Assembly (NCBI GenBank): GCA_024691105.1
Contig: JAILNY010000182.1
Coordinates: 1-36,145 of the forward strand
Length of the DNA: 36,145 nucleotides
Source of the DNA: Treponema sp.
GTDB lineage: Bacteria > Spirochaetota > Spirochaetia > Treponematales > Treponemataceae
Reading direction: 5' to 3'
This document shows, piece after piece, positions 7,469-14,511 of this stretch; position 1 is the stretch's first letter, and each line of letters opens with the position of its first letter. Under the pieces are notes generated by a model. That model saw only the letters and a list, made by a program, of their open reading frames with translations. It ran no database searches and had not been told where the DNA came from. A program made the translations under genes and the position numbers.

Positions 7469-9124
7469 CTAACGCTGATAATTTGTGACCTGTTCTGTTA
7501 TAAGAGGAACAAGCTGCTTTTTGCGCGATACAACACCCTGTAAATAATATACATTTTCTTCAAGCTTTGGAAATGTAATGAACTGTTTAAATGCGTCGTC
7601 TGCATCAAGCAAAAGAATACTTGAAAGCTGAGTAATATCTGTAACCAGAAGACCTGTAAACAAAAGCTTTTGATTCTTTCGTTCAAGCTGAAGCTCAGAA
7701 AGGAACTCTGATTTTCGGTCAAGAATTTCTTTTGTATTACCAACTTCAATCTGGCTGATTGTGTAAGAAATTTTTCCTTCGTTATATTCCTTCATATCCT
7801 GATGTATAAGTTCATCAGCTTTTCGACCTGAAACACGGCTTCCGGCAAGAAGGATTTCATTTCCAAGCTCTTTTACATCAAGATTTGTAATACTGGAAAG
7901 ATACTCTGCAATATCGCGGTCAAAGTCTGTTGTCGTTGCTGACTGAAGGATTAAGGTATCACTCAAAATTCCACAGAGCAAAAGAGATGCAACATCCTTT
8001 GGAATTGACACGCGATTTTCGCGGAAAAGGCTTGTGATTAAAGTTGAAGTTGAACCGACCGGTTTATTGATAAAGGTAATCGGATATTTTGTTGAAAGCG
8101 TTCCGATTCTGTGATGGTCGATGACTTCGACAATCTTATAATTTTCTATTCCGTTGACTGCCTGACTCATTTCATTATGATCAACGAGAATAAGTTCGAC
8201 ATTTGGTTCAAGAGTAAGATCGTGTTCAGAAATAATTCCTTTTACACAATTTTCTTCATCCACAACAGGAAGATAACGACATGGAGAATTCTTTAATGTC
8301 GACTGGATTTTTGAAATAGTATCATTCGGGTGAACAGGAATAATATCTTTGTCACCAATTTCTGAAACCGGCATTGAATATGCAATAAGCATAGATGTCG
8401 GTGATGTACGATATGGACTTATGATAACAGAAACGCCATGCTCCTGTGCAAGTTTTCTAAGTTCCTTATTCAAAGAAAAACCCGAAGTCAAAATTAAAAG
8501 TTTTACATTATTTTCGATCGTAAGCTTTAACAAATCTTCGCGGTTACTTGCAATAACAACGATATTCTCTGAAGCATGGCTTTTTAAACGCTGTTCAAAA
8601 GATTCAAGTGATGAAGAGCCAACCATGATAGAATATTTTTTAATCTCAGAAGCATTGTCATTTACGATTACAGGCTGTGCATTTAAAGTCTTTTGAATAA
8701 GACTTATGCTTGTACAAAGAGGTCGCGGTTTTTCTGGATTTAAAACCGTAAGAATGCTTTGCGCAAAGCCTGAATAATGAAGAAGTGATTTATATTTTCC
8801 ATCCTGGTCTACAACAGGAAGAACTCTAAGACCAGAAGATTCCATCCTGCCAAGTGCATCCCAAACAGCGACATGTTCATCTACTGTCTGAAAATCCTTT
8901 GGCATATAGTATTTTACTTTTGGAACAAGATCAGAAATATATTCCGGTCGCTTAAGTCCAAATTTTTCAAAAATGTATGCAGTCTGCGGATTTAAATGTC
9001 CAGCACGCGCTGCTTTATAATTTGTAAAACCCATGAGATTTTTTAATGCCGCATATCCAACTGCTGCTGCAACGGCATCTGTATCAGGGTTTCTGTGTCC
9101 AATTACGTAAACTGTTTTTTCCAT
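7469..9124 (-). CDS. ppaC: Manganese-dependent inorganic pyrophosphatase, CBS/DRTGG regulated (family II)
   Basis: Hydrolyses pyrophosphate to phosphate in the cytoplasm. The DHH-superfamily core has GHRNPDTD (H10, D14, D16), LVDHN (about residue 315), VIDHH (about 335) and a later SDT, all metal or phosphate ligands. Between the first motif and DHN lies an insert of about 250 residues made of CBS domain, DRTGG domain and CBS domain, with PVVDQDGKYKSLLHYSG and YLPVVDEENCVKGIISEHD as the CBS signatures. The DHHA2 domain forms the C-terminus. The length of 551 matches nucleotide-regulated CBS pyrophosphatases such as the Clostridium perfringens enzyme, which respond to adenine nucleotides and diadenosine polyphosphates. 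The start codon has no ribosome-binding site and lies 6 bases after a -10 box. Confidence 0.95.
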   Translation of the reverse strand: MEKTVYVIGHRNPDTDAVAAAVGYAALKNLMGFTNYKAARAGHLNPQTAYIFEKFGLKRPEYISDLVPKVKYYMPKDFQTVDEHVAVWDALGRMESSGLRVLPVVDQDGKYKSLLHYSGFAQSILTVLNPEKPRPLCTSISLIQKTLNAQPVIVNDNASEIKKYSIMVGSSSLESFEQRLKSHASENIVVIASNREDLLKLTIENNVKLLILTSGFSLNKELRKLAQEHGVSVIISPYRTSPTSMLIAYSMPVSEIGDKDIIPVHPNDTISKIQSTLKNSPCRYLPVVDEENCVKGIISEHDLTLEPNVELILVDHNEMSQAVNGIENYKIVEVIDHHRIGTLSTKYPITFINKPVGSTSTLITSLFRENRVSIPKDVASLLLCGILSDTLILQSATTTDFDRDIAEYLSSITNLDVKELGNEILLAGSRVSGRKADELIHQDMKEYNEGKISYTISQIEVGNTKEILDRKSEFLSELQLERKNQKLLFTGLLVTDITQLSSILLLDADDAFKQFITFPKLEENVYYLQGVVSRKKQLVPLITEQVTNYQR

Positions 9125-9130
9125 GATTCT

Positions 9131-9160
9131 ATTTTACGAAAAATAGCTGCCGTTTGTCAA
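9131..9160 (-). promoter_or_regulatory. ppaC promoter; predicts leaderless mRNA
   Basis: Minus strand: a perfect TTGACA (9160-9155), an 18-base spacer and TAAAAT (9136-9131). Only six bases (AGAATC) separate the -10 box from the ppaC ATG at 9124, leaving no room for a Shine-Dalgarno sequence. Confidence 0.65.
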
Positions 9161-9217
9161 ATCGTAAAAGAGAGCAAAACGCAGACACACAAACCATTAT
9201 AAACCACGTGTCCCATG

Positions 9218-9246
9218 TTGCATAAAATTGTTCAATATGTTAGATT
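9218..9246 (+). promoter_or_regulatory. Predicted promoter of the PUR-domain gene
   Basis: TTGCAT (9218-9223), a 17-base spacer and TAGATT (9241-9246). A start near 9253 gives a leader of roughly 75 bases carrying the hairpin at 9291-9312. A lone TATACT at 9285-9290 has no matching -35 box. Confidence 0.45.
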
Positions 9247-9290
9247 AACATTACAAAATCCCCACACATTTTTAGGGAAGGAATTATACT

Positions 9291-9312
9291 GTGCGGTGTT
9301 TTTTGCCGGCAC
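9291..9312 (+). promoter_or_regulatory. Hairpin in the leader of the PUR-domain gene
   Basis: GTGCGG (9291-9296) pairs with CC (9306-9307) and GCAC (9309-9312) with one bulged G, around a loop of mainly T. It ends seven bases before the GGAGG ribosome-binding site (9319-9323). The Borrelia homologue represses its own translation by binding its mRNA, so this is a candidate autoregulatory site. That role is inference only. Confidence 0.35.
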
Positions 9313-9329
9313 ATTAACGGAGGCCATCT

Positions 9330-9746
9330 ATGGGTATTAGAGGTGAACTGTTTACGACTCAGATTACTTTGGACAACAGAGCGTATTTTTTTAATGTAAA
9401 AGAAAACCGTGCAGGAGATGTTTTTTTACAGGTAGTAGAAAGCAAAAAAGGTGATGGCGCAGATTTTGACCGTCATCAGATTGCAGTTTTTGCAGAAGAC
9501 ATGCAGAAGTTTTTAAAAGGACTTGACCAGTCGCTTTCTTTTATTGAAAAAGATAAAAAAGAACGTGCTAAAAAAGCGGCAGAAAAGAAAGCTGCAAAAG
9601 AAGCCAAATACGGGAAAGGTTCTGAAACTAAAAAGGTTTACCGTAAAAGTTCTAAAGCAGATGGCGAACAGGAACACCTTTACACTCCACAGTTAAAAAA
9701 GACTGGTCGTGTTCATGTAGTTTCTAAAAGAAAGACAGATAAATAA
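9330..9746 (+). CDS. bpuR: PUR-domain nucleic-acid-binding protein (DUF3276, BpuR-like)
   Basis: The protein has 138 residues. The first ~75 (MGIRGELFTTQITLDNRAYFFNVKENRAGDVFLQVVESK ... HQIAVFAEDMQKFLKGLD, reading in pieces) form a PUR repeat, the fold of Pur-alpha and of Borrelia burgdorferi BpuR, which dimerises and binds single-stranded DNA, RNA and duplex DNA. The rest is a basic tail (KKERAKKAAEKKAAKEAKYGK, given in part) with a predicted helical, then disordered, character, again suited to nucleic acid. GGAGG lies six bases before the ATG and a strong terminator follows, so it is monocistronic. In Borrelia this family co-regulates surface-protein genes and its own translation; its targets here are unknown. 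Confidence 0.9.
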   Translation: MGIRGELFTTQITLDNRAYFFNVKENRAGDVFLQVVESKKGDGADFDRHQIAVFAEDMQKFLKGLDQSLSFIEKDKKERAKKAAEKKAAKEAKYGKGSETKKVYRKSSKADGEQEHLYTPQLKKTGRVHVVSKRKTDK

Positions 9747-9757
9747 ACCGATACAAA

Positions 9758-9785
9758 GCCGGCAAAAATACGCCGGCATTTTTTT
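9758..9785 (+). terminator. Rho-independent terminator after the PUR-domain gene
   Basis: GCCGGC (9758-9763) and GCCGGC (9772-9777) form a perfect 6-bp GC stem with an 8-base loop, followed by ATTTTTTT. On the other strand the stem is followed only by TTTGTAT, so it may also weakly terminate the convergent rnhB operon. Confidence 0.92.
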
Positions 9786-9825
9786 GCGCGCAGCGATTTT
9801 ATATCAGTATGGAGATGTAAAAAAA

Positions 9826-10428
9826 TCAGTACGAAAAAGACATGCGCTGAATTGGAGATGGTCCGATTTTGCGGCAGATTTCTCGATGAGCTGCAGTCGG
9901 ATAGCCTTTATGTTTTTTATAGCCATATTCCGGATAAAGGCGGTCATACTCAATCATCTTGCGGTCACGGGCAACCTTTGCAATAATACTTGCAGCCATT
10001 ACACATGGATAGTTTGCATCAGCCTTTGGTTCACACCGGCATTTTGCAGAAACCTCGGGTAAAGTTGTTCCATCAGCAATACATTCAATCAATGATTTAT
10101 CATAAACATCTTTATCAAGATTATTTAATTTTACCCAATCGTCAAATTTTAAAAGCAGCATATCAAATGCATTTTTCATAGCAAGCATACTTGCACGCAA
10201 GATATTTATTTTATCAATGGTTTCATGATCAACAACTCCAAGACCCCACAAAGCTTTTTCTTTTATTATAAGTTCTGCGGCCTCGCGTTTTTTTTCTGAA
10301 AGTTTTTTTGAATCATTTAGAATTTCTAAAGGAAAATCAGGCGGTAAAATTACAGCACCAGCAGTCACAGGTCCTGCCAAAGGTCCTCTGCCCGCTTCGT
10401 CAAGGCCACATAATAAAATATCTGCCAT
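9826..10428 (-). CDS. rnhB: Ribonuclease HII
   Basis: Removes RNA from RNA-DNA hybrids and excises single ribonucleotides from DNA. The 200 residues are normal for the family. The active-site acids are visible: D10 and E11 in GLDEAGRGPLAGPV, D119 in IADGTTLP, and an aspartate in the block AASIIAKVARDR (about 145-156). HKGYPTAAHR follows near the C-terminus, as usual. It starts two bases after the stop of the beta-helix protein gene with AGGA nine bases upstream, so it is the last gene of the long minus-strand operon. Confidence 0.97.
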   Translation of the reverse strand: MADILLCGLDEAGRGPLAGPVTAGAVILPPDFPLEILNDSKKLSEKKREAAELIIKEKALWGLGVVDHETIDKINILRASMLAMKNAFDMLLLKFDDWVKLNNLDKDVYDKSLIECIADGTTLPEVSAKCRCEPKADANYPCVMAASIIAKVARDRKMIEYDRLYPEYGYKKHKGYPTAAHREICRKIGPSPIQRMSFSY

Positions 10429-10430
10429 CC

Positions 10431-12569
10431 CTAAAATCCTGTAACTGTGTTATGATATTCTTCTGAATACGAAAGCTCATCATTCCATATCGGAATATTT
10501 TTAATACGATGCTGGATATCTTTTGCTTCAAACGTGTTATCTATAGCTATAGAATATGAAAAATACAATTCAGCAATTCTTCCGTTTAAGCCAGTAACAG
10601 TACATGAATTTTTTAAAAGCTGGAGTTTTGTTTTTCTGCACGAAATAATAACGTTTGTCGAACCAACAGTCGAAAGCCTTGATTCTGTCAAAGTTACTTT
10701 TGAATCATTTGCAGAAACTGCACAAGCATAATCATTTGAGACAGCAGAGATTCCAGACTTTGCTACAGTCAAAACAGAACCCGAGCAGTTAATTGCAGTT
10801 GCATTTTTATGTCGTGAAAATGTAATTTCAGAATTTTCAAGATTTAAAACTGAGTTTTCAAGATTAATAAAACCAGAAACACTGTTAGAGTCAGGCGCAA
10901 CGTTTTTCAAAATCAGTTTATCAATAAACAAACTTGCCTGAATTACGTAGATTCCAGAGTTCTTTGAAAAAATAATTTCTGAACCGCTTTTTTCACCTAC
11001 AAAAGAAACATTCCTTCTAAGTTTAATTTTTTCATCAGGGAATGCAACTCTTCCCTTTATATAAAAGCGTGTATAATTATTTTCATTTACAATTTTTTCT
11101 ATCTGAGACAAATCTGAAAATGGTCTTTGATAACTTCCGTCTGCATCTTTAAACTTAGCATTACCGTCAACATAATAATCACATTTATTAATATTGATAT
11201 CTGTACAGATTACAGGACTTGTATTATCCCACTTATCAACAGTATAACAGAAGACCCGGTATAAAACAGGTTTGTCCTCTGAAGCAGTAAGTAAAATAGA
11301 TTTACCCTCATATTCTTCAAAAGAATCTGGTGAAACCTGTATCTCGACAGGAGCATCCGATGCATTATTAAGTAATACAGGAGAAAGAGGTCCGTCAATA
11401 TAATACAAAACTTTCTCGTTATCGTCGTTCTGAGTTTTAAAACCAAGAGTAACATCTTTTCGTTTAATCAATGAATTATCGTTCATTATGATTTCCGGTG
11501 CCTGAGGTCTTTTTCGATTTACCTGAAAACTTGCGTACAAAGTTCCGTTGTAAACATTGTTTGAATAAATATCTACCGGCATCAGCTCAAGAAGATTTTC
11601 TCCCTGGAAAGCGTCAACCAGAATTGTTTTATATAAACCGTCAGGAAGGAAAACATTTTGACTGAATCTGCTTTTTGCAAAACGATAAGAATCATCTCCT
11701 TCTAAAGTAAGCACGATAGAAGAGTCTGCCTGCTTTTCTGCCCTTACAACAGGCGTTGCAGGAATTATATATGAATGAATCGGATTTTCAGGATTATAAT
11801 CTACATTCTGCCACTTGATAACGTGAGAAACAGAGCGGTCAAGTTCAATAGTCTTTCCATAGCCCTGCCACCATTCACCGTCAATCGAATAAATAAAGGC
11901 ATTGTCAGCAAGAAAAATTTTTGACCACTGAAGAAATTCAAACGGAACGGGCTCTTTAGAAAGCTCTCCGCTTTCAATAGGAACTACGTGAATAATAAAA
12001 TTCCAGTAATCATTTGTCTTAGATCTTAAAGTAAGAGAAACATAGCGTTCAAGAGAAGACTCTTTCATTACTGCAACGGAGCGGCCAGACTCAAAACCAT
12101 AAGATTTATCGTTTGACGAAATACTGTATTCAAGTCCCTGAGGAATTATAAACTCTTTTCCACAGGACAAATCATACACAGGATTTTTTTCAAGCAGATT
12201 AATAAATTCTATTTCATCAATCGCAGTGAGATTTGATTTTTGAGTTTCATCAACCGTGTAATTTAAAACGTAATCTGTGCGCTTTTTATTTCTATCAATG
12301 CTGGCAACCTTAAGTTCAACATCACCTGTAACATCAAGCAACACTGGTCCGTCATAAGCAAACCCGCTTGTAAGCGGATCTGTTCCTGAAAAAGAATAAA
12401 ACACTTCTTCGTCTTCTGTCGTATTTATGAGAAGCATCTGTTTATTTGCCCAGGTCCGGCTTAAATTACTTGCAGGACTTAAAATTGTAACTTCTGCAAA
12501 CAACGGAAAAGTATAGACACTACAGAGAACTAAAAATGCAGAACGAAAAATCTGTTTTATCTTTTGCAT
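10431..12569 (-). CDS. Exported protein with chitobiase-C-like and beta-helix regions
   Basis: The protein has 712 residues. A signal peptide (FLVLCSVYTFPLFA, cut before E26) sends it to the periplasm or surface; there is no lipobox. The N-terminal 110 or so residues (VFYSFSGTDPLTSGFAYDGP, then ELKVASIDRNKK) match the CHB_HEX_C-type fold in which such phrases recur. A related phrase (VLYYIDGPLSP) recurs near residue 390. From about residue 480 to 680, short strand-turn repeats (SLFIDKLILKNVA, SVLNLENSEITFSR, SKVTLTESRLSTV) suggest a right-handed parallel beta-helix. No catalytic motif is recognised. The gene lies six bases after a phosphoribosyltransferase gene and two before rnhB, so it is co-transcribed with them. 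A role in surface or glycan binding is only a guess. Confidence 0.8.
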   Translation of the reverse strand: MQKIKQIFRSAFLVLCSVYTFPLFAEVTILSPASNLSRTWANKQMLLINTTEDEEVFYSFSGTDPLTSGFAYDGPVLLDVTGDVELKVASIDRNKKRTDYVLNYTVDETQKSNLTAIDEIEFINLLEKNPVYDLSCGKEFIIPQGLEYSISSNDKSYGFESGRSVAVMKESSLERYVSLTLRSKTNDYWNFIIHVVPIESGELSKEPVPFEFLQWSKIFLADNAFIYSIDGEWWQGYGKTIELDRSVSHVIKWQNVDYNPENPIHSYIIPATPVVRAEKQADSSIVLTLEGDDSYRFAKSRFSQNVFLPDGLYKTILVDAFQGENLLELMPVDIYSNNVYNGTLYASFQVNRKRPQAPEIIMNDNSLIKRKDVTLGFKTQNDDNEKVLYYIDGPLSPVLLNNASDAPVEIQVSPDSFEEYEGKSILLTASEDKPVLYRVFCYTVDKWDNTSPVICTDININKCDYYVDGNAKFKDADGSYQRPFSDLSQIEKIVNENNYTRFYIKGRVAFPDEKIKLRRNVSFVGEKSGSEIIFSKNSGIYVIQASLFIDKLILKNVAPDSNSVSGFINLENSVLNLENSEITFSRHKNATAINCSGSVLTVAKSGISAVSNDYACAVSANDSKVTLTESRLSTVGSTNVIISCRKTKLQLLKNSCTVTGLNGRIAELYFSYSIAIDNTFEAKDIQHRIKNIPIWNDELSYSEEYHNTVTGF

Positions 12570-12575
12570 AATTTT

Positions 12576-13187
12576 TTATTTTCCTAAAATAGTTCCAAGA
12601 ACTTCGCGCAATTCAGGATCATCTTTGTAATAATATTTTTCAAGATCTTCTTCAGAAAGACCTACGAGCTCGTGGCTCATATAATGAATCCAACGGTCTT
12701 CTTCTGGTTTTGTTATTTCAAATTTGCGGCAGTAATAATCCGGCTGGATAGGATGCTGCTTTTCTTTATAAGTAAAATATTTATAATCGTGAACTACAAT
12801 CTTTAAGTCTTCGCGAGGAATTCCACGATCCAAAAGAATTTCTGCAAGAGCGTTAATAGTATCACCAGAGTCATAAATATCATCAACAAGCATTACCTTA
12901 TCACCAGGTCTTAAACGCTCAGGCGGATAAGTCCAGCCGTCAATCATAACTTTTGAATGAGATTTAACACCGGAATATGAACGTGCAACCAGTGCTGCGT
13001 ACAAAACAGGATGAGCATCTTTTCGTACAATTTTAAAATACTCGCTTATAACATTTGCCATATAAGCGCCGCCGCGTAGTGAACAATACAAAACGTCAGG
13101 AACAAAATTATCCTGAGTGTAAATTTTATGCGCAAGTTTCATCGCATTATTGCGAACTTTGTCGTATGGTAAAAATTCCTTAATCAT
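12576..13187 (-). CDS. Phosphoribosyltransferase, purine-salvage type
   Basis: Type I phosphoribosyltransferase of 203 residues. The PRPP-binding signature is VMLVDDIYDSGDT (about residues 98-110), and the pyrophosphate loop is probably SLRGG near residue 37. The C-terminal phrase WIHYMSHEL takes the place of the base-recognition tryptophan segment in xanthine/guanine and hypoxanthine enzymes. It most likely joins PRPP to a purine base, though the exact base cannot be read from sequence. It has its own promoter and no good ribosome-binding site. The ATG follows a perfect TATAAT box by six bases, so its mRNA may be leaderless, while read-through from avtA is also likely. Confidence 0.85.
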   Translation of the reverse strand: MIKEFLPYDKVRNNAMKLAHKIYTQDNFVPDVLYCSLRGGAYMANVISEYFKIVRKDAHPVLYAALVARSYSGVKSHSKVMIDGWTYPPERLRPGDKVMLVDDIYDSGDTINALAEILLDRGIPREDLKIVVHDYKYFTYKEKQHPIQPDYYCRKFEITKPEEDRWIHYMSHELVGLSEEDLEKYYYKDDPELREVLGTILGK

Positions 13188-13193
13188 ATATAA

Positions 13194-13222
13194 ATTATAC
13201 TCCAGAGACCAAATTTTAGCAA
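13194..13222 (-). promoter_or_regulatory. Internal promoter before the phosphoribosyltransferase; predicts leaderless mRNA
   Basis: Minus strand: TTGCTA (13222-13217), a 17-base spacer and a perfect TATAAT (13199-13194). The -35 overlaps the avtA stop codon. Six bases (TTATAT) separate the -10 box from the ATG at 13187. A GGAG lies inside the spacer but is 12 bases from the start, too far to be a normal ribosome-binding site. Confidence 0.6.
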
Positions 13223-14511
13223 TCTCGGGCGATTTTTGCCATGAGCCTTATTCCTTCCTCAACCTCTTTATCAGGGCGGGAATAATTAAGACGGACACAT
13301 TTTGAATAATGCGGATGCTCTTCAACAGGAGGAGTTGAACCATCAGTAGTATTTCCAAAAAAGAAATATTCACCGGGAACAACAATAACTCCCTTTTTCT
13401 TTAACTGCTGATAAAACTCTTTTGTCGGAACTTTTAAATCGTTTATCAATAGCCATAAAAAGATTGCACCTTCACTTTTATGAATCGAATAATCCATTCC
13501 GTTAAAATATTTGTGAATTGCTTCCTGCGCCTTCTGACTTTTTTCAAGATAAAAAGGCTTTACATATTTTTTTGCCGCTTCAATCAATGTTCCGTCTTTG
13601 ATAAGAGGACCAGCAATTGCCTGTCCTAAACTTCCGGATGCAAGAGCTGCAATTGCATTAAGATTTGAAAGAGCTGTAATAATTTTTTTATCAGCGATAA
13701 TAATTCCTGTTCTAAGAGACGGAAGCCCAATTTTAGAAAGGCTCATAGAAAGAATTACATTTTCATCCCAATATGGAATTGCATTATCATCAAAAATAAT
13801 ATCCGGCCACGGAAGCCCATAAGCATTATCAACCATAAGCGGAATATCATATTTTTTTGAAAGCTCAGAAAGACGATGAATCTCATTATTTGTAAGAACG
13901 TTTCCAGTCGGATTTGTCGGACGGCTTACACAAAGGGCTCCGACATTATCGTGAGACTCAAGATAGTCTTCAAGTTTTTCAAAATCAACATTGTATTTAA
14001 ATGTATGATCATCGTACATTGTGTAGGTTGCAGGAATCCCGACAAAGGTATCGCGCTCAAGTCCCTGGTCTGCATAACCGATGTATTCTGGAACAAGCGG
14101 CAATACAATAGTCTTTTTTTTGCCGGAAGAAGAAAAAGTTCCGCTGAAAAGATTAAAAAGATAAAAGAAAGCAGACTGACTTCCGTTTGTTACAGCGATA
14201 TTTTCAGGTCCAATCTTCCAGCCGAATTTTGCACTCAGATAAGATGAAACCTCTTCAAGAAACAAAACCCTGCCCTGCGGAGAATCATAACGGCCAATAA
14301 GATTTTCAAAATCCTTACCGTGATTCATAATGTATTCCATACGGTCACGGTAGATTTTTTCTATCTCTGGAATCGATGCTGGGTTTCCTCCGCCAAGTTG
14401 ATAGGTTGGAATATTTGGAGGAAGAGGTTTTCCAAGATCATCCATAAGCTGTAAAATTCCAGAATCCCCGCAAAGTTTTTTTCCAAAATCACTAAATTCA
14501 ATATTTTTCAT
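13216..14511 (-). CDS. avtA: Valine--pyruvate aminotransferase (AvtA-like)
   Basis: PLP-dependent fold-type I aminotransferase of 431 residues (E. coli AvtA has 417), expected to exchange amino groups between valine, alanine and their keto acids. It matches AvtA block by block: YQLGGGNPASIPE, YDSPQGR, NIAVTNGSQSAFFYLFNLF, LVPEYIGYADQGLE, CVSRPTNPTGNV and VDNAYGLPWP. The PLP-binding lysine is in SMSLSKIGLPSLRTGI (about residue 260), and the substrate arginine is in CVRLNYSRP near the end. The ATG overlaps the last 14 bases of clpC with no clear Shine-Dalgarno, so translation is probably coupled to clpC. Confidence 0.93.
   Translation of the reverse strand: MKNIEFSDFGKKLCGDSGILQLMDDLGKPLPPNIPTYQLGGGNPASIPEIEKIYRDRMEYIMNHGKDFENLIGRYDSPQGRVLFLEEVSSYLSAKFGWKIGPENIAVTNGSQSAFFYLFNLFSGTFSSSGKKKTIVLPLVPEYIGYADQGLERDTFVGIPATYTMYDDHTFKYNVDFEKLEDYLESHDNVGALCVSRPTNPTGNVLTNNEIHRLSELSKKYDIPLMVDNAYGLPWPDIIFDDNAIPYWDENVILSMSLSKIGLPSLRTGIIIADKKIITALSNLNAIAALASGSLGQAIAGPLIKDGTLIEAAKKYVKPFYLEKSQKAQEAIHKYFNGMDYSIHKSEGAIFLWLLINDLKVPTKEFYQQLKKKGVIVVPGEYFFFGNTTDGSTPPVEEHPHYSKCVRLNYSRPDKEVEEGIRLMAKIARDC

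Noticed and set aside
13876..14247. 123-residue open frame on the plus strand inside avtA
   Set aside because: It lies fully within a well-conserved aminotransferase on the other strand, with no site for initiation and no protein-like pattern.
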